64,000 bases of DNA from Symploca sp. SIO3C6. Lineage in GTDB: Bacteria; Cyanobacteriota; Cyanobacteriia; Cyanobacteriales; Coleofasciculaceae. Location of the stretch: assembly GCA_010692425.1 (NCBI GenBank), contig JAAHHJ010000021.1:36566-100565 (forward strand). The letters are read 5' to 3'. The notes beneath the pieces were generated by a model. It was not told the origin of the DNA, searched no databases, and saw only the letters and a list, made by a program, of their open reading frames with translations. Positions 15,155 to 24,203 of the stretch are shown here, piece by piece (positions within the stretch are counted from its first letter, which is position 1; every line of letters starts with the position of its first letter). The translations under genes were made by a program, and so were the position numbers.

Positions 15155-16717
15155 TTAGACTATCTGCGTCTCAAATTGTTGTAATTTAGATGCAGCTATA
15201 CTGTTAGCCACACCAAAGACAGAAGGAAGTTGACCTATTTCCACAAGCACTTGTCTAACCTCCACATTGGATACATCTGCTAGATTCCTGTCACTAAGAA
15301 GGGCAATAATAGCAGCAATGCCTAATCCTTGACCAACAGCAACATTGAATTCCACAATCCTGCCAGCAGAAGAAGCAAAGCCCTTAAATCCAGAAGCGGG
15401 ACTAACAACTGCTAGATTGGGAACATCTTGGATTTGGGCATGCCGGATGCCTATATTGAAGATCGGCTGCTCAAAACTAACACTTTTAAAACCAAGAGCA
15501 TCAGCCTTGGCTCCGATACCCGTAATACCCCCACGCACATCAAAATGATAGGCAAATGTACCCAAGGCTTGCCTGGTAGGAACACCACCCCTGAGCATAT
15601 CTGCACCACTTAGGGGTTCCACGGCACCAGTAATATTGCCAGCGTGTCTGATATATAGTTCAGAAGCAGGCTTGACAGAAGTAGCTCCGAAACTTTTAAA
15701 CCACTTTCCGACAAAAGACATTTCCTCAAGTATTTCAGAAGTAGGTTTACCACCGCCTGTGGCAAGTTCTTCTGCCTGAGTACCGTTGACATAACATAGT
15801 AGAGCATTCCAGGAAAGTCTACCACCAGGAAGAATCGCGATATTGCCCTTATCTAGGATCATGCCTGTTTCGGCAAGAGAAAACTTCTTTCCCCTGAAAG
15901 AGTGGTAAGCTACAGATAAAGCTGGGGAGCGAACATCAATATAATCGCGACCAGCCCACATGGTTTTAAGATTTCCCCTAGGATCAAACATATCCTTGCT
16001 GATTCTGGTCATCAGTTGTTGATCAAAACCAGCAGCATGTCTGATAAAATCCTGAGCTTGAGCATCCTTAGGATTAGTAAAACGCTTAAGGTAAGCATAC
16101 TCTATCTGTTTAAGTCTTTTAACACTAATCCCCTCAGTTTCAAAGACCAAAGTAACGGGCAATTCTGACTCAGGTAAGCCAAAGGTTTCAAATCCCCTAA
16201 GTTTATTGACCCCAGCAGCTTGTGCTAATTCAGCATTTACGGTGGAGTCTATAAACTGCTTGCCAAAATAGGTTTCTCCCCTAGCGAGTTTGATGCCAAC
16301 TATTCTCTGATCTTCCTTGAGTACTGAGTCAATCTCAACTTCTCGGATCAGAGCAACCCCAGCCTCCTGCATCATCTTTTGCAATGCTGCACCAGCTTGG
16401 CGGGGATCGAGAGCAATAAAGACAACCCCAGCCCTCTGCAAAAATTCTCTGTATATTGCTGGTGGCGCTCCGAAGGTACCCAAACCTAGGGCTCTCCGCA
16501 ATTGTCTCGAAATTTGTGACCTATCGAGATAGGCAAGCCCTCCCCTAACTACATGACCACCAACGCTCTCGAGTTTAGAGCCTTTGGACATCAACAGAAT
16601 TCGGGGATATTTAGAGGTGCGGCGGCGGTATTCTCTCGCAGCCGAAATCAGGGCGAAGATACCAGGAATCTCATCACCAAATCCGATGACATCGTAATAA
16701 CGATCATCAACTGTCAT
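15155..16717 (-). CDS. FAD-dependent oxidoreductase
   Basis: 520 residues. The N-terminal FAD-binding strand-loop is YYDVIGFGDEIPGIFALISA (a variant of GxGxxG), then RILLMSKGSKLESVGGHVVRG with the glycine-rich FAD contact and YFGKQFIDSTVNAELAQAAG. The C-terminal part has the second FAD contact (IRHAQIQDVPNLAVVSPASG). It matches the cyanobacterial FAD-dependent oxidoreductase group related to the FAD_oxidored family; the substrate is unknown. It is soluble, with no signal. It lies downstream of, and on the same strand as, the small secreted-type protein at 16800-17249. Confidence 0.85.
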   Translation of the reverse strand: MTVDDRYYDVIGFGDEIPGIFALISAAREYRRRTSKYPRILLMSKGSKLESVGGHVVRGGLAYLDRSQISRQLRRALGLGTFGAPPAIYREFLQRAGVVFIALDPRQAGAALQKMMQEAGVALIREVEIDSVLKEDQRIVGIKLARGETYFGKQFIDSTVNAELAQAAGVNKLRGFETFGLPESELPVTLVFETEGISVKRLKQIEYAYLKRFTNPKDAQAQDFIRHAAGFDQQLMTRISKDMFDPRGNLKTMWAGRDYIDVRSPALSVAYHSFRGKKFSLAETGMILDKGNIAILPGGRLSWNALLCYVNGTQAEELATGGGKPTSEILEEMSFVGKWFKSFGATSVKPASELYIRHAGNITGAVEPLSGADMLRGGVPTRQALGTFAYHFDVRGGITGIGAKADALGFKSVSFEQPIFNIGIRHAQIQDVPNLAVVSPASGFKGFASSAGRIVEFNVAVGQGLGIAAIIALLSDRNLADVSNVEVRQVLVEIGQLPSVFGVANSIAASKLQQFETQIV

Positions 16718-16799
16718 TGCTCAAGTCCCTTTAAGGTCTCTATAGACCTAAGTGTAGGTGTAGAAAGGGTCGTATGTATACAATCAGACTTAAGAACAA

Positions 16800-17249
16800 T
16801 CACTTGGTATTATTTTTAGGCTTGTCAGGTTCGAGTGCAATGATGGAGCCTGAAGCATTGGTGCGATAAACCCAGTGTTTGTCTTCACTATTGACAATAA
16901 TTTGCCATCCAGGGATCAACATTTCCTTACATTTCGACAATTTAGAGTTACTCAGTTCTAAACATTCATCAGACCAAGTGCGAGATTGGGCATTGCTAAT
17001 GTCAAGGGCAGAGGTTGGCACACCAAAACGCTCTGAGGCATCTAGCAAGACAGAATGACTAACTGCTGCTGATAAAGCAACACCAGACTCTACATTCTGA
17101 GAAGTTTCCCTGGCAATATTGGGGGGGGTTTTACCAACGCAGAAGTACAAAATACAAGTAAACGCTAATGCCTGGAGCATGAGACTGGGCTGAATCCTGT
17201 TTTTTGAAATCTTCGCTGGGGCAAAGTTAGAATTATTCATCTTGGTCAT
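16800..17249 (-). CDS. Conserved cyanobacterial exported hypothetical protein
   Basis: 149 residues from ATG 17249 (MTKMNNSNFAPAK). The frame continues upstream to 17378, but that part (ENLLLPKENFSFFYRNS) is of unlikely composition. A hydrophobic segment LMLQALAFTCILYFCVGKT acts as signal peptide or anchor, with a Cys that could be lipidated. The C-terminal domain has ALDISNAQSRTWSDECLELS and LIPGWQIIVNSEDKHWVYRT NASGS-type motifs, with paired cysteines. This ending (GW-x-V-x-x-x-x-x-x-WVYRTN) is a familiar uncharacterised cyanobacterial family. Periplasmic or lumenal location is inferred. Confidence 0.75.
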   Translation of the reverse strand: MTKMNNSNFAPAKISKNRIQPSLMLQALAFTCILYFCVGKTPPNIARETSQNVESGVALSAAVSHSVLLDASERFGVPTSALDISNAQSRTWSDECLELSNSKLSKCKEMLIPGWQIIVNSEDKHWVYRTNASGSIIALEPDKPKNNTK

Positions 17250-17990
17250 TGCAAATCTCGCCAGTGAGTGCTTAAGTCTGAGAGCGTAATAATATAAACG
17301 ACAGCTCCTTGATCGTGAATTCCTGTAGAAAAAGGAAAAATTTTCCTTCGGTAGCAACAGGTTTTCCTCTAGAAGCATAATTTTTAATAGGTTGATAATG
17401 GTTATTGAACCGAAGGCGGGAATAAATTCCTCGGCATATCCTCAACTACCGCAAAGGTTTCTGTTGTGGAGTACTTCCAAATATCTGTTTAGGATAGTAA
17501 ACTCTGTTAAACAGAGGCTTAGCTACTGTTACACTTCCAAAAGTGTTAGTTGCTCAGGCATATTTTTTGCATAAATATAGATAATTGCACATTGGATAAC
17601 TCCTGTGCTTAATCTCTTTTGCTGAGGAACATTATCAATTCCTAATAACTGCCAAGAGTCGCTTTTAGCGCTTTTAAGTAGGAATACTTAATTGATTGTA
17701 GTATGGGTACAGTAAAAGTGAAACCCGTCAAACCTATACTGCTGTTGGGTTTTGTTACTTAATCCAATCTACTATATGTATTCAATTTAATTACGTTTAT
17801 CTACTTATCAGTCTTCATTCTAACAGTAGAAATACTGAATCGCCATTAAGATATACTTATAAGTATAAGATGTTAAAGTAAAGAGCTTTTAAGAGTTAAA
17901 AGTTAAAAATGGGGGCATTGGTGGTGTTGCCAAGGGTGTTTTTAAACCGCGTAGCCACATCGGCGTTTTTCAAAGCGCTCCAGATGCCAA
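17250..17990. other. Gene-free stretch
   Basis: A 60-codon ORF at 17392-17574 has no protein-like pattern and is not called. An imperfect AACCC/GGGTT hairpin lies near 17725-17755. Otherwise nothing was recognised. Confidence 0.4.
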
Positions 17991-19532
17991 TCAACCACCA
18001 ATTCCCAGACGCTCTGCCAATCCAGGATTCAAGGGTATAAGCGTTGATACCATCAAAAATAGAGCTAACAAGGCCAAAATTGCTCTGGTATCATCAGGTT
18101 CTGTAATTTCATTGAGGCTGGGACGCTCAGGAGAGCGCTGTAGGAATAAAATTACCAGAACCCAATAAAAAATCAGTGGATTTGCCGAATTTACTAAAGC
18201 AACAATTCCCAAGACAATCAATGTGGCAATGGTCGTGCGTCGAGCAATTTTACGTCCGTAAATTGCCTGGACAATCCTCCCTCCATCTAGTTGTCCTGCT
18301 GGCATTAAGTTTAAGGCTGTCACCACTAAGCCCAACCAACCAATAATTGTTAAAGGGTGAACATCAACTATTGAAGCCTGCAGGGAACTGCCAAGGAAAA
18401 GCCGCGCCATGCTTCCCACTAAAACTGAACTTTGGAAAAACTGAGTTGGTATTTGAAAAATACTGCCTTGGTGAGAAAGCAGTAATCCCATCATCAGCAT
18501 TACTAGGGAGACAATGCCACTAGCAGCTGGTCCTGCTAGGGAAATGTCAAAAAGTGCACTCCGATTAGGTAAAAGAGATTCAAAGCGGGTAATAGCTCCG
18601 AAAGAACCAATTTGACCACTGGGAATGAAGAAAGGTAAACTCATTCGCACTTGGTAACGCCGTGCCTGCCACCAGTGACCTAATTCGTGAAGGACAAGAA
18701 AAGCCCAAATTCCTGAACTAATCGGTAGTACTTGCGCAAATCGCTCTGGATTATTAAACAGGTCAAAATTTAGTAACAACCCTACTGCTTCCAGACTAGT
18801 GGCAATCGTCGCCACCAGCAAAACTAATGCCAGGATTTTCTGAGATAAAGTTGTCGGCTGTGGGTCATTGCTAGAGGGCAGCACGATGACAACTGGCTTC
18901 CCTTCAGGGCCTTCGACTAAGAATAGTCGATATTCATCGCCACATCGATCTCTGAGATTTCCTGCTAAACGGGAATAAACTTGCTCAGGATCTTTCCCTC
19001 GCATATTACCCTTAAAGATCACCCCTTCCTGATAGGGAATTGTTTCTGTGGTAAAGAATGTATCGATCGCAAAAATCCCCTGGATGCTTTTAAGGTCTTG
19101 ATCAGGAATAGGAGTAGCTGTAGCGGTGATCGGATTGTTGCCATTGGGCAATTCGTTGCTATTATCTGCATTTGCCGGAGCTTGCTCATCTAGCTTGTGA
19201 GCATCAGCCGATTGTTGTTTCTCATTGAGCAGCTTAGTGGCACGTTCCTGCAAAATAGCATCCTGACCAGCTGCACGCAAACGCTTGCCCAAGAAAATGT
19301 ACAATCCTGTCGAAGCGACTAACAAAAAGATAATGCCGATGATATTGATGTAAATCCCCGCAGCCATTAAGCCAAAAAATAACAGCCATGGAACCGTCAA
19401 GACGACCGACTGCAACCAGGCTAGGATTCCTAGTTTGCCGTAAGGTCGGGCGCGTTTAAAGCCCCAAGCCAGGACACCAATAGCCACTAGCATGATTAAA
19501 GCAGTTACAGTAGTCTCTGATCCAGTAAACAT
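17991..19532 (-). CDS. Site-2 protease (M50), EGY-like
   Basis: 513 residues. Zinc-binding motif HELGH is at 282-286, and the third ligand Asp416 is in NLMPAGQLDGG (408-418). Several transmembrane helices lie at the N-terminus (5-90) and throughout the C-terminal half. A cytosolic-type domain at about 95-225 contains FAIDTFFTTETIPYQEGVIF and GNLRDRCGDEYRLFLVEGP. This domain order is that of cyanobacterial and plastid EGY-type M50 proteases, which cut within membranes and in plants are needed for chloroplast development. The substrate is unknown. Upstream of it on the same strand are murQ and the DUF3110 gene. Confidence 0.93.
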   Translation of the reverse strand: MFTGSETTVTALIMLVAIGVLAWGFKRARPYGKLGILAWLQSVVLTVPWLLFFGLMAAGIYINIIGIIFLLVASTGLYIFLGKRLRAAGQDAILQERATKLLNEKQQSADAHKLDEQAPANADNSNELPNGNNPITATATPIPDQDLKSIQGIFAIDTFFTTETIPYQEGVIFKGNMRGKDPEQVYSRLAGNLRDRCGDEYRLFLVEGPEGKPVVIVLPSSNDPQPTTLSQKILALVLLVATIATSLEAVGLLLNFDLFNNPERFAQVLPISSGIWAFLVLHELGHWWQARRYQVRMSLPFFIPSGQIGSFGAITRFESLLPNRSALFDISLAGPAASGIVSLVMLMMGLLLSHQGSIFQIPTQFFQSSVLVGSMARLFLGSSLQASIVDVHPLTIIGWLGLVVTALNLMPAGQLDGGRIVQAIYGRKIARRTTIATLIVLGIVALVNSANPLIFYWVLVILFLQRSPERPSLNEITEPDDTRAILALLALFLMVSTLIPLNPGLAERLGIGG

Positions 19533-19678
19533 TGTTAAGCTGTTAGTCGTTTATTTTTTTAGTTGGCGATAGGGTCTCAATCAGCGCGACCAAGTGTGAA
19601 ATTATAATTCTTACTTCTTTACTTTTAACTTTAGGTGTTTGCCAATTAACCTTCCTTAATCTCTTAGTATTAACTCAC

Positions 19679-20590
19679 CTATTTACAACTACCAACCGCT
19701 GCTCTGAGGCTACCTTGGTATTGACTCAGGAGGTACTCACCCTCTTGTCGGTTTAGTCCTGTCCAATGCATTAGCAGCGCCAACTTGACTTGACGTCCGC
19801 TACGCTCTAGTAAGTGACTACACTCTTGCCGACTTAGACTAGTAAGCTCTTGTAGAATTCGCAGCGCCCGGTCATGAAGCTTGTTGTTAGTAACAGCTAC
19901 ATCTACCATACGATTACCGTATACTTTGCCTAGCTGCACCATAACGCCAGTGGAGAGGATGTTTAATGCCATCTTAGTAACCGTACCAGCTTTTAGCCTG
20001 GTAGAGCCAGCTAGTACTTCTGGACCAACCAATAACCGAATATCGAGATCAGCTTCTATACTCACCTGTTGAGTAGGAACACAGGCGATAGAAATAGTTG
20101 TTGCTCCCCTCTGCCTTGCCGCTTGTAGCGCTCCGTGAACAAAAGGAGTGGTGCCGCCGGCACTAATGCCAATGACCACATCGTAAGTTTTAACTTGGTG
20201 ATGAGCAATTGCTTCAATACCATCTTCAATTGAGTCTTCTAAACCTTCAGAGCTGCGAACTAAAGCTCCAGCCCCCCCAGCAATGATTCCCTGTACCAAC
20301 TCTGGTGGCGTACAAAAGGTGGGGGGACATTCAGCAGCATCTAGTACCCCTAAGCGTCCACTCGTCCCAGCACCTACGTAAAAGAGCCGTCCTCCTCCAC
20401 CCAGAGCAGATGCAATCATTTCAATTGCTTGCGCTAATTTAACTTTAACAGCAGCGATCGCACTGAGGGTTTGGGCATCTTCGCGATTAAACAGCTCCAC
20501 TAATTCTAGTGCTGTCAGTTGGTCTAAGTTATGACTGTTAGGGTTAACCTGCTCGGTTAGCAGATGCCCTCGCTCCTCTAAATTGTTCAT
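19679..20590 (-). CDS. murQ: N-acetylmuramic acid 6-phosphate etherase
   Basis: 303 residues, full family length. The SIS-domain phosphosugar site is YVGAGTSGRLGVLDAAECPP (71-90), with the catalytic Glu in AAECPPTF. The GISAGGTTPFVHGAL and KAGTVTKMALNILSTG blocks are also typical. MurQ cleaves the lactyl ether of MurNAc-6-P to GlcNAc-6-P during peptidoglycan recycling in the cytoplasm. No anmK or PTS gene is adjacent, and the source of MurNAc-6-P is not shown here. The DUF3110 gene lies 66 bp upstream. Confidence 0.96.
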   Translation of the reverse strand: MNNLEERGHLLTEQVNPNSHNLDQLTALELVELFNREDAQTLSAIAAVKVKLAQAIEMIASALGGGGRLFYVGAGTSGRLGVLDAAECPPTFCTPPELVQGIIAGGAGALVRSSEGLEDSIEDGIEAIAHHQVKTYDVVIGISAGGTTPFVHGALQAARQRGATTISIACVPTQQVSIEADLDIRLLVGPEVLAGSTRLKAGTVTKMALNILSTGVMVQLGKVYGNRMVDVAVTNNKLHDRALRILQELTSLSRQECSHLLERSGRQVKLALLMHWTGLNRQEGEYLLSQYQGSLRAAVGSCK

Positions 20591-20656
20591 GATTCAGACT
20601 TTTTGCCACCGAATGCAGGTAATCAATCTTAAGCGCACGAAAATAAATCCTAGCTT

Positions 20657-21031
20657 TTACAATAAACCTTCAAGCTGACGGCGAATGCGATCTAAATCAG
20701 GAATTTCTGGTTCTTGTTTGTCTTGGGCATCTAGTTGCCAGTCAGTGATTTCGACATTAGTTTCGGGTGGCACTGCCAACATACCGACTTCAATCAGTTT
20801 GGCTTCATAGCCAGCACTGCGACAAAACTCTTCAATTTCTTCAGTATCTATTGCTTCCACTGTGGCGGGAGGTAAATCCTGGGCTTCTAGCATCATTGCA
20901 AAGCGGGTAGCGTCATCTTCTTGCTCAAACATCAGTACAACGTCGCGGTCATCAATTTTGAGTGAGTGAATCCCTTCGTTGTCTGTGCGGGCATTGAATA
21001 AGATCACAAATACTCTTGTGGGCATAACCAT
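20657..21031 (-). CDS. DUF3110 protein
   Basis: 124 residues. The N-terminal core RVFVILFNARTDNEGIHSL followed by DDRDVVLMFEQEDDATRFAM is the DUF3110 signature found in cyanobacteria and plastids. The middle holds LEAQDLPPATVEAIDTEEIE. The C-terminus is acidic and ends LDRIRRQLEGLL. No biochemical role is established. It lies upstream of murQ on the same strand and is divergent from the aldo/keto reductase gene. Confidence 0.85.
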   Translation of the reverse strand: MVMPTRVFVILFNARTDNEGIHSLKIDDRDVVLMFEQEDDATRFAMMLEAQDLPPATVEAIDTEEIEEFCRSAGYEAKLIEVGMLAVPPETNVEITDWQLDAQDKQEPEIPDLDRIRRQLEGLL

Positions 21032-21134
21032 AAGTTCCTTTTAATTTTCAGCTTCTTAGGGCTGGATAATTTCTATCTACTCCTAGAATATCTGATACCA
21101 TTTCACGAAAATCTTGATACAAATTCTTTCCTAT

Positions 21135-21173
21135 CTCCCCATCTCCCCATCTCCCCATCTCCCCATCTCCCCC
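21135..21173. repeat. (CTCCCCAT)n short tandem repeat
   Basis: About five CTCCCCAT octamers in the divergent promoter region between the DUF3110 and aldo/keto reductase genes. Confidence 0.95.
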
Positions 21174-21215
21174 TGCGATGGGATATTTTTTTAGTTGTAA
21201 GTCCCTTCTGTACCC

Positions 21216-22235
21216 ATGAATCTACCTTCATCCAGCCGACTACAGTTGACCCCAGATTTGAACATCTGTCGCATTTTAAACGGTATGTGGCAAGTGTCAG
21301 GGGCTCACGGGCGCATTGACCCAAACAAGGCGCTTCAGAGCATGTTCGAGTACCTAGATGCAGGCTATACCACTTGGGATTTAGCGGATCATTATGGTCC
21401 TGCAGAAGATTTTATTGGAGCATTCAGACGCCAACTAGTTGCTAGCCGTGGTCAAGAGGCTCTCTCTAATATCCAAGCCTTTACCAAATGGGTGCCAAGA
21501 CCAACTAAAATGACAAAGCAAGTGGTCGAGAGTAACATTGATATCTCCCGCAAGCGCATGGGCGTCGAAACCCTTGATCTGATGCAATTCCATTGGTGGG
21601 AATACCGTGATCAAAATTACTTAGATGCCCTTAAGTATTTGTCCCAGCTTCAGGAAGAAGGCAAGATTAAACACCTGGCTTTGACTAACTTTGACACTGA
21701 ACATCTGCAAATTATTACTGAAGCCGGGATCAAAATTGTCTCCAATCAAGTACAGTTTTCTCTGATTGACCGTCGCCCGAAGGTCAATATGGTGAAATTT
21801 TGTCAAGAAAATGATATCAAACTTTTGGCTTATGGGACACTCTGCGGCAGCTTGTTAAGCGAAAAGTATTTGGGGCAACAAGAGCCGCGCGGTGGAACAC
21901 TCAACACCGTTAGTTTAAGAAAATATAAAAATATGGTTGATGCTTGGGGTGATTGGAGCCTATTTCAAGAACTGCTTTCTACACTTAAACTTATTGCCGA
22001 CAAGTATGCAGTAAGCATCTCTAACTTAGCTCTCCGTTATATTCTTGATCAGCCCACAGTTGCGGGTGTAATTGTGGGTGCGCGCTTGGGTATATCATCA
22101 CACCTAGATGACAATGCTAGGGTATTTGATTTGAGCTTAGATACTCACGATTATAGTCAAATTGAGGCAGTACTTGAGAAGTCTCGCAATTTGTACCAGC
22201 TTATCGGTGACTGCGGAGATGAGTACAGACGCTGA
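21216..22235 (+). CDS. Aldo/keto reductase
   Basis: 339 residues with an (alpha/beta)8-barrel pattern. The catalytic tetrad is complete: Asp55 and Tyr60 in WDLADHYG, Lys91 in FTKWVP, His126 in MQFHWWEY. The NADPH-binding end has VAGVIVGARLGISSHLDDNA. It reduces carbonyls with NAD(P)H in the cytoplasm; the physiological substrate is not evident. It starts 43 bases after a CTCCCCAT microsatellite and is convergent with a hypothetical gene (7-bp gap). Confidence 0.92.
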   Translation: MNLPSSSRLQLTPDLNICRILNGMWQVSGAHGRIDPNKALQSMFEYLDAGYTTWDLADHYGPAEDFIGAFRRQLVASRGQEALSNIQAFTKWVPRPTKMTKQVVESNIDISRKRMGVETLDLMQFHWWEYRDQNYLDALKYLSQLQEEGKIKHLALTNFDTEHLQIITEAGIKIVSNQVQFSLIDRRPKVNMVKFCQENDIKLLAYGTLCGSLLSEKYLGQQEPRGGTLNTVSLRKYKNMVDAWGDWSLFQELLSTLKLIADKYAVSISNLALRYILDQPTVAGVIVGARLGISSHLDDNARVFDLSLDTHDYSQIEAVLEKSRNLYQLIGDCGDEYRR

Positions 22236-22242
22236 AAACTAG

Positions 22243-22701
22243 TCATTGATCTGTAGAAACCTTTGGACTAAAATCTTGCCTAGAGCGCTTTAATTGCTGC
22301 TGGAGATATTTTCCCCACTCCGCCGCCAGAGGAATTTCTGTGAAGGGTACTTTAATAACAGAAACTGGTTCTGGAAAGCTAAATTCCAGTGCAATACTGC
22401 GCCCTTTTGTTGGTGGTGTCTCTAGGTCAACTGCTTGGTTGTCTACTAGTAATTGGATTGATTGAACCTCTTGGAGAGAGAAGCTTTCTAGATTTATTGG
22501 TCCAGTGGATGTAGGCACCCCCCAAGTTAAATCATTGTTTTTTTGACCTAAAACTGAGTAAATGTCGTACTTTGCCCGTTCAAACTGCTGCGCCCATTGG
22601 CGATAGGCTTCGACTTTTTGGTATTCTTTCCAACCTGAACGAGCAAGCCAGATAAATGTTGCTAGTAAAGGTAGCCATAATAATCCACGTTCCATTTGCA
22701 C
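22243..22701 (-). CDS. Membrane-anchored hypothetical protein
   Basis: 152 residues. An N-terminal hydrophobic segment (LLWLPLLATFIWLARSGW) is a probable membrane anchor. Then comes a helix rich in Gln/Glu, then a beta-rich domain with YSVLGQKNNDLTWGVPTSTG, SIQLLVDNQAVDLE and IALEFSFPEPVSVIKVPF. The WGxPTxxGP and LxVDxxxVxLxxPPxKGRxIxLEF patterns occur in conserved cyanobacterial proteins of unknown function. The bulk probably faces the cytoplasm or lumen. It is convergent with the aldo/keto reductase. Confidence 0.7.
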   Translation of the reverse strand: MQMERGLLWLPLLATFIWLARSGWKEYQKVEAYRQWAQQFERAKYDIYSVLGQKNNDLTWGVPTSTGPINLESFSLQEVQSIQLLVDNQAVDLETPPTKGRSIALEFSFPEPVSVIKVPFTEIPLAAEWGKYLQQQLKRSRQDFSPKVSTDQ

Positions 22702-22881
22702 TCTCTAAATATAATGCAAAAAACTAAGGGTAAAGTTGCGATCGCCCTTAAGGCATCAACATCTAAATTATAGTCTATGAGATCAATTTTAAGATTTATT
22801 TAGAAATAACCTCTAAAAGCCAAAATATAGTAAGTATATAATTTGCGAGTTAAATAAAAAGTTCACAAACAAAGATAAAAG

Positions 22882-23949
22882 ATGAATACAAAAGACATCG
22901 AATGTCACCTAAAAGATGCTGAAGGTTATGCTGGGAAAAATCAGTTTAATGTAGATGGATCTAACTTTTCATTGATAGCATCTTCAGAATTATCATTGAA
23001 GTACGAACAATTACGTCAAAAATTAATACAACAACGTCCCCAAAAAAAAGTTCCTTGGATACCTAAAAACTGGTCAAATACAATGCTTAAAATGGGGAAT
23101 CAAGACCAGAAAAATATTCCTACACCCCAGTCTTTTTGCCTAACAAATCTCGATACTCTTTGTCGCGATCGCTATCTCGTAGTAGATTTATCGCCGGAGG
23201 ATTTAGCCCATTTTCCCCTCGATACTTTAGGCGGTGCCTATTTCCAATATATGCGTCATGGTAATTTTTATGAGTTCGACAAAAATCCGATGACCCCAGA
23301 CTCAGATCTCAAATGGATTATACGTTTACTTCGTCAGACTCATGATTTTTACCATCTCGTAGCAGAAATTTACCATTATGGCTGGGATGGAGGCTTCATT
23401 ATTTATAATGATCCTCGATACTATACACGAGATCTACTGGTTTTATCTGAAGAAGTGTGTCTCTATGCTTTCACCCTGGGTCAAGTTCGTCTTAAAGAGG
23501 CTATCCCAATTATTGCTGAATGGGCTAATAGGTGTATTTCACATTGTTATGAGTGGCTTAAAGATGCTTACCAATTATTACTTCATACTCAAAAATTCGA
23601 GATGGTAGCACGATTTAATTTTCCCACCTTTATTTCAGACTGTGAGAAGTTGACCTATGCTTCATTTAAGCTAGGTTGTCTTGATACCGAAATTTGTGTT
23701 GATGAGTATTTGCAGGAACTTTATGAAGTTTTAGAGCCTTTGCCGAGTAATGCAACTCTAGAAGAGCAAGAATGTAGAGATATGGTATTAGAAAGTTTTG
23801 AGCGAGGACTACGAAGCAATCCACTAGTCTGTTTTCAATGGGACCGTTATTTAGGTAATACACTTCAAGAGGTGCGAGAGTTCTTGAACATTCCTCGGCG
23901 TAAACTTTTTAAGGATGGTTCTCACTATCTGGATGCAGATTTGTATTAG
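22882..23949 (+). CDS. Coq4-family-like protein
   Basis: 355 residues. The core has GGAYFQYMRHGNFYEFDKNP, then RQTHDFYHLVAEIYHYGWDG, matching the Coq4 metal-binding HDxxH motif (His-Asp-x-x-His) and its preceding YxxYM block, then SEEVCLYAFTLGQVR. In mitochondria Coq4 is a zinc-binding organiser of ubiquinone synthesis and an oxidative decarboxylase. Cyanobacteria make plastoquinone, so the role here is open. About 75 N-terminal and 100 C-terminal residues fall outside the core. The motif match is good by eye; the family call is moderate. Confidence 0.65.
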   Translation: MNTKDIECHLKDAEGYAGKNQFNVDGSNFSLIASSELSLKYEQLRQKLIQQRPQKKVPWIPKNWSNTMLKMGNQDQKNIPTPQSFCLTNLDTLCRDRYLVVDLSPEDLAHFPLDTLGGAYFQYMRHGNFYEFDKNPMTPDSDLKWIIRLLRQTHDFYHLVAEIYHYGWDGGFIIYNDPRYYTRDLLVLSEEVCLYAFTLGQVRLKEAIPIIAEWANRCISHCYEWLKDAYQLLLHTQKFEMVARFNFPTFISDCEKLTYASFKLGCLDTEICVDEYLQELYEVLEPLPSNATLEEQECRDMVLESFERGLRSNPLVCFQWDRYLGNTLQEVREFLNIPRRKLFKDGSHYLDADLY

Positions 23950-24203
23950 ACCTCTTCAAAATATCTTGGTACAGAAAATTGAATAACTACTCGGTAGTTA
24001 ACAAGGGGTGCCACTTTCTTTTTGGCAAAGATAATGAACTATTGTGAGTTGTTGTAGCTTTTGATTTTGTGGCGATGAAGTGTACACAGTTCTTAAACAA
24101 AAATTTGTTTTCAATGAACTCTTCTTCTTGTACAATAACCAGGAAAAATAAACTGGATTAAGAGTTAGAAATAACTATAACTGTTTTTTGTGTGAGGAGA
24201 TTT

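Noticed and set aside
17392-17574. 60-codon ORF
   Set aside because: No protein-like pattern, and overlaps the likely promoter region of the exported hypothetical gene.
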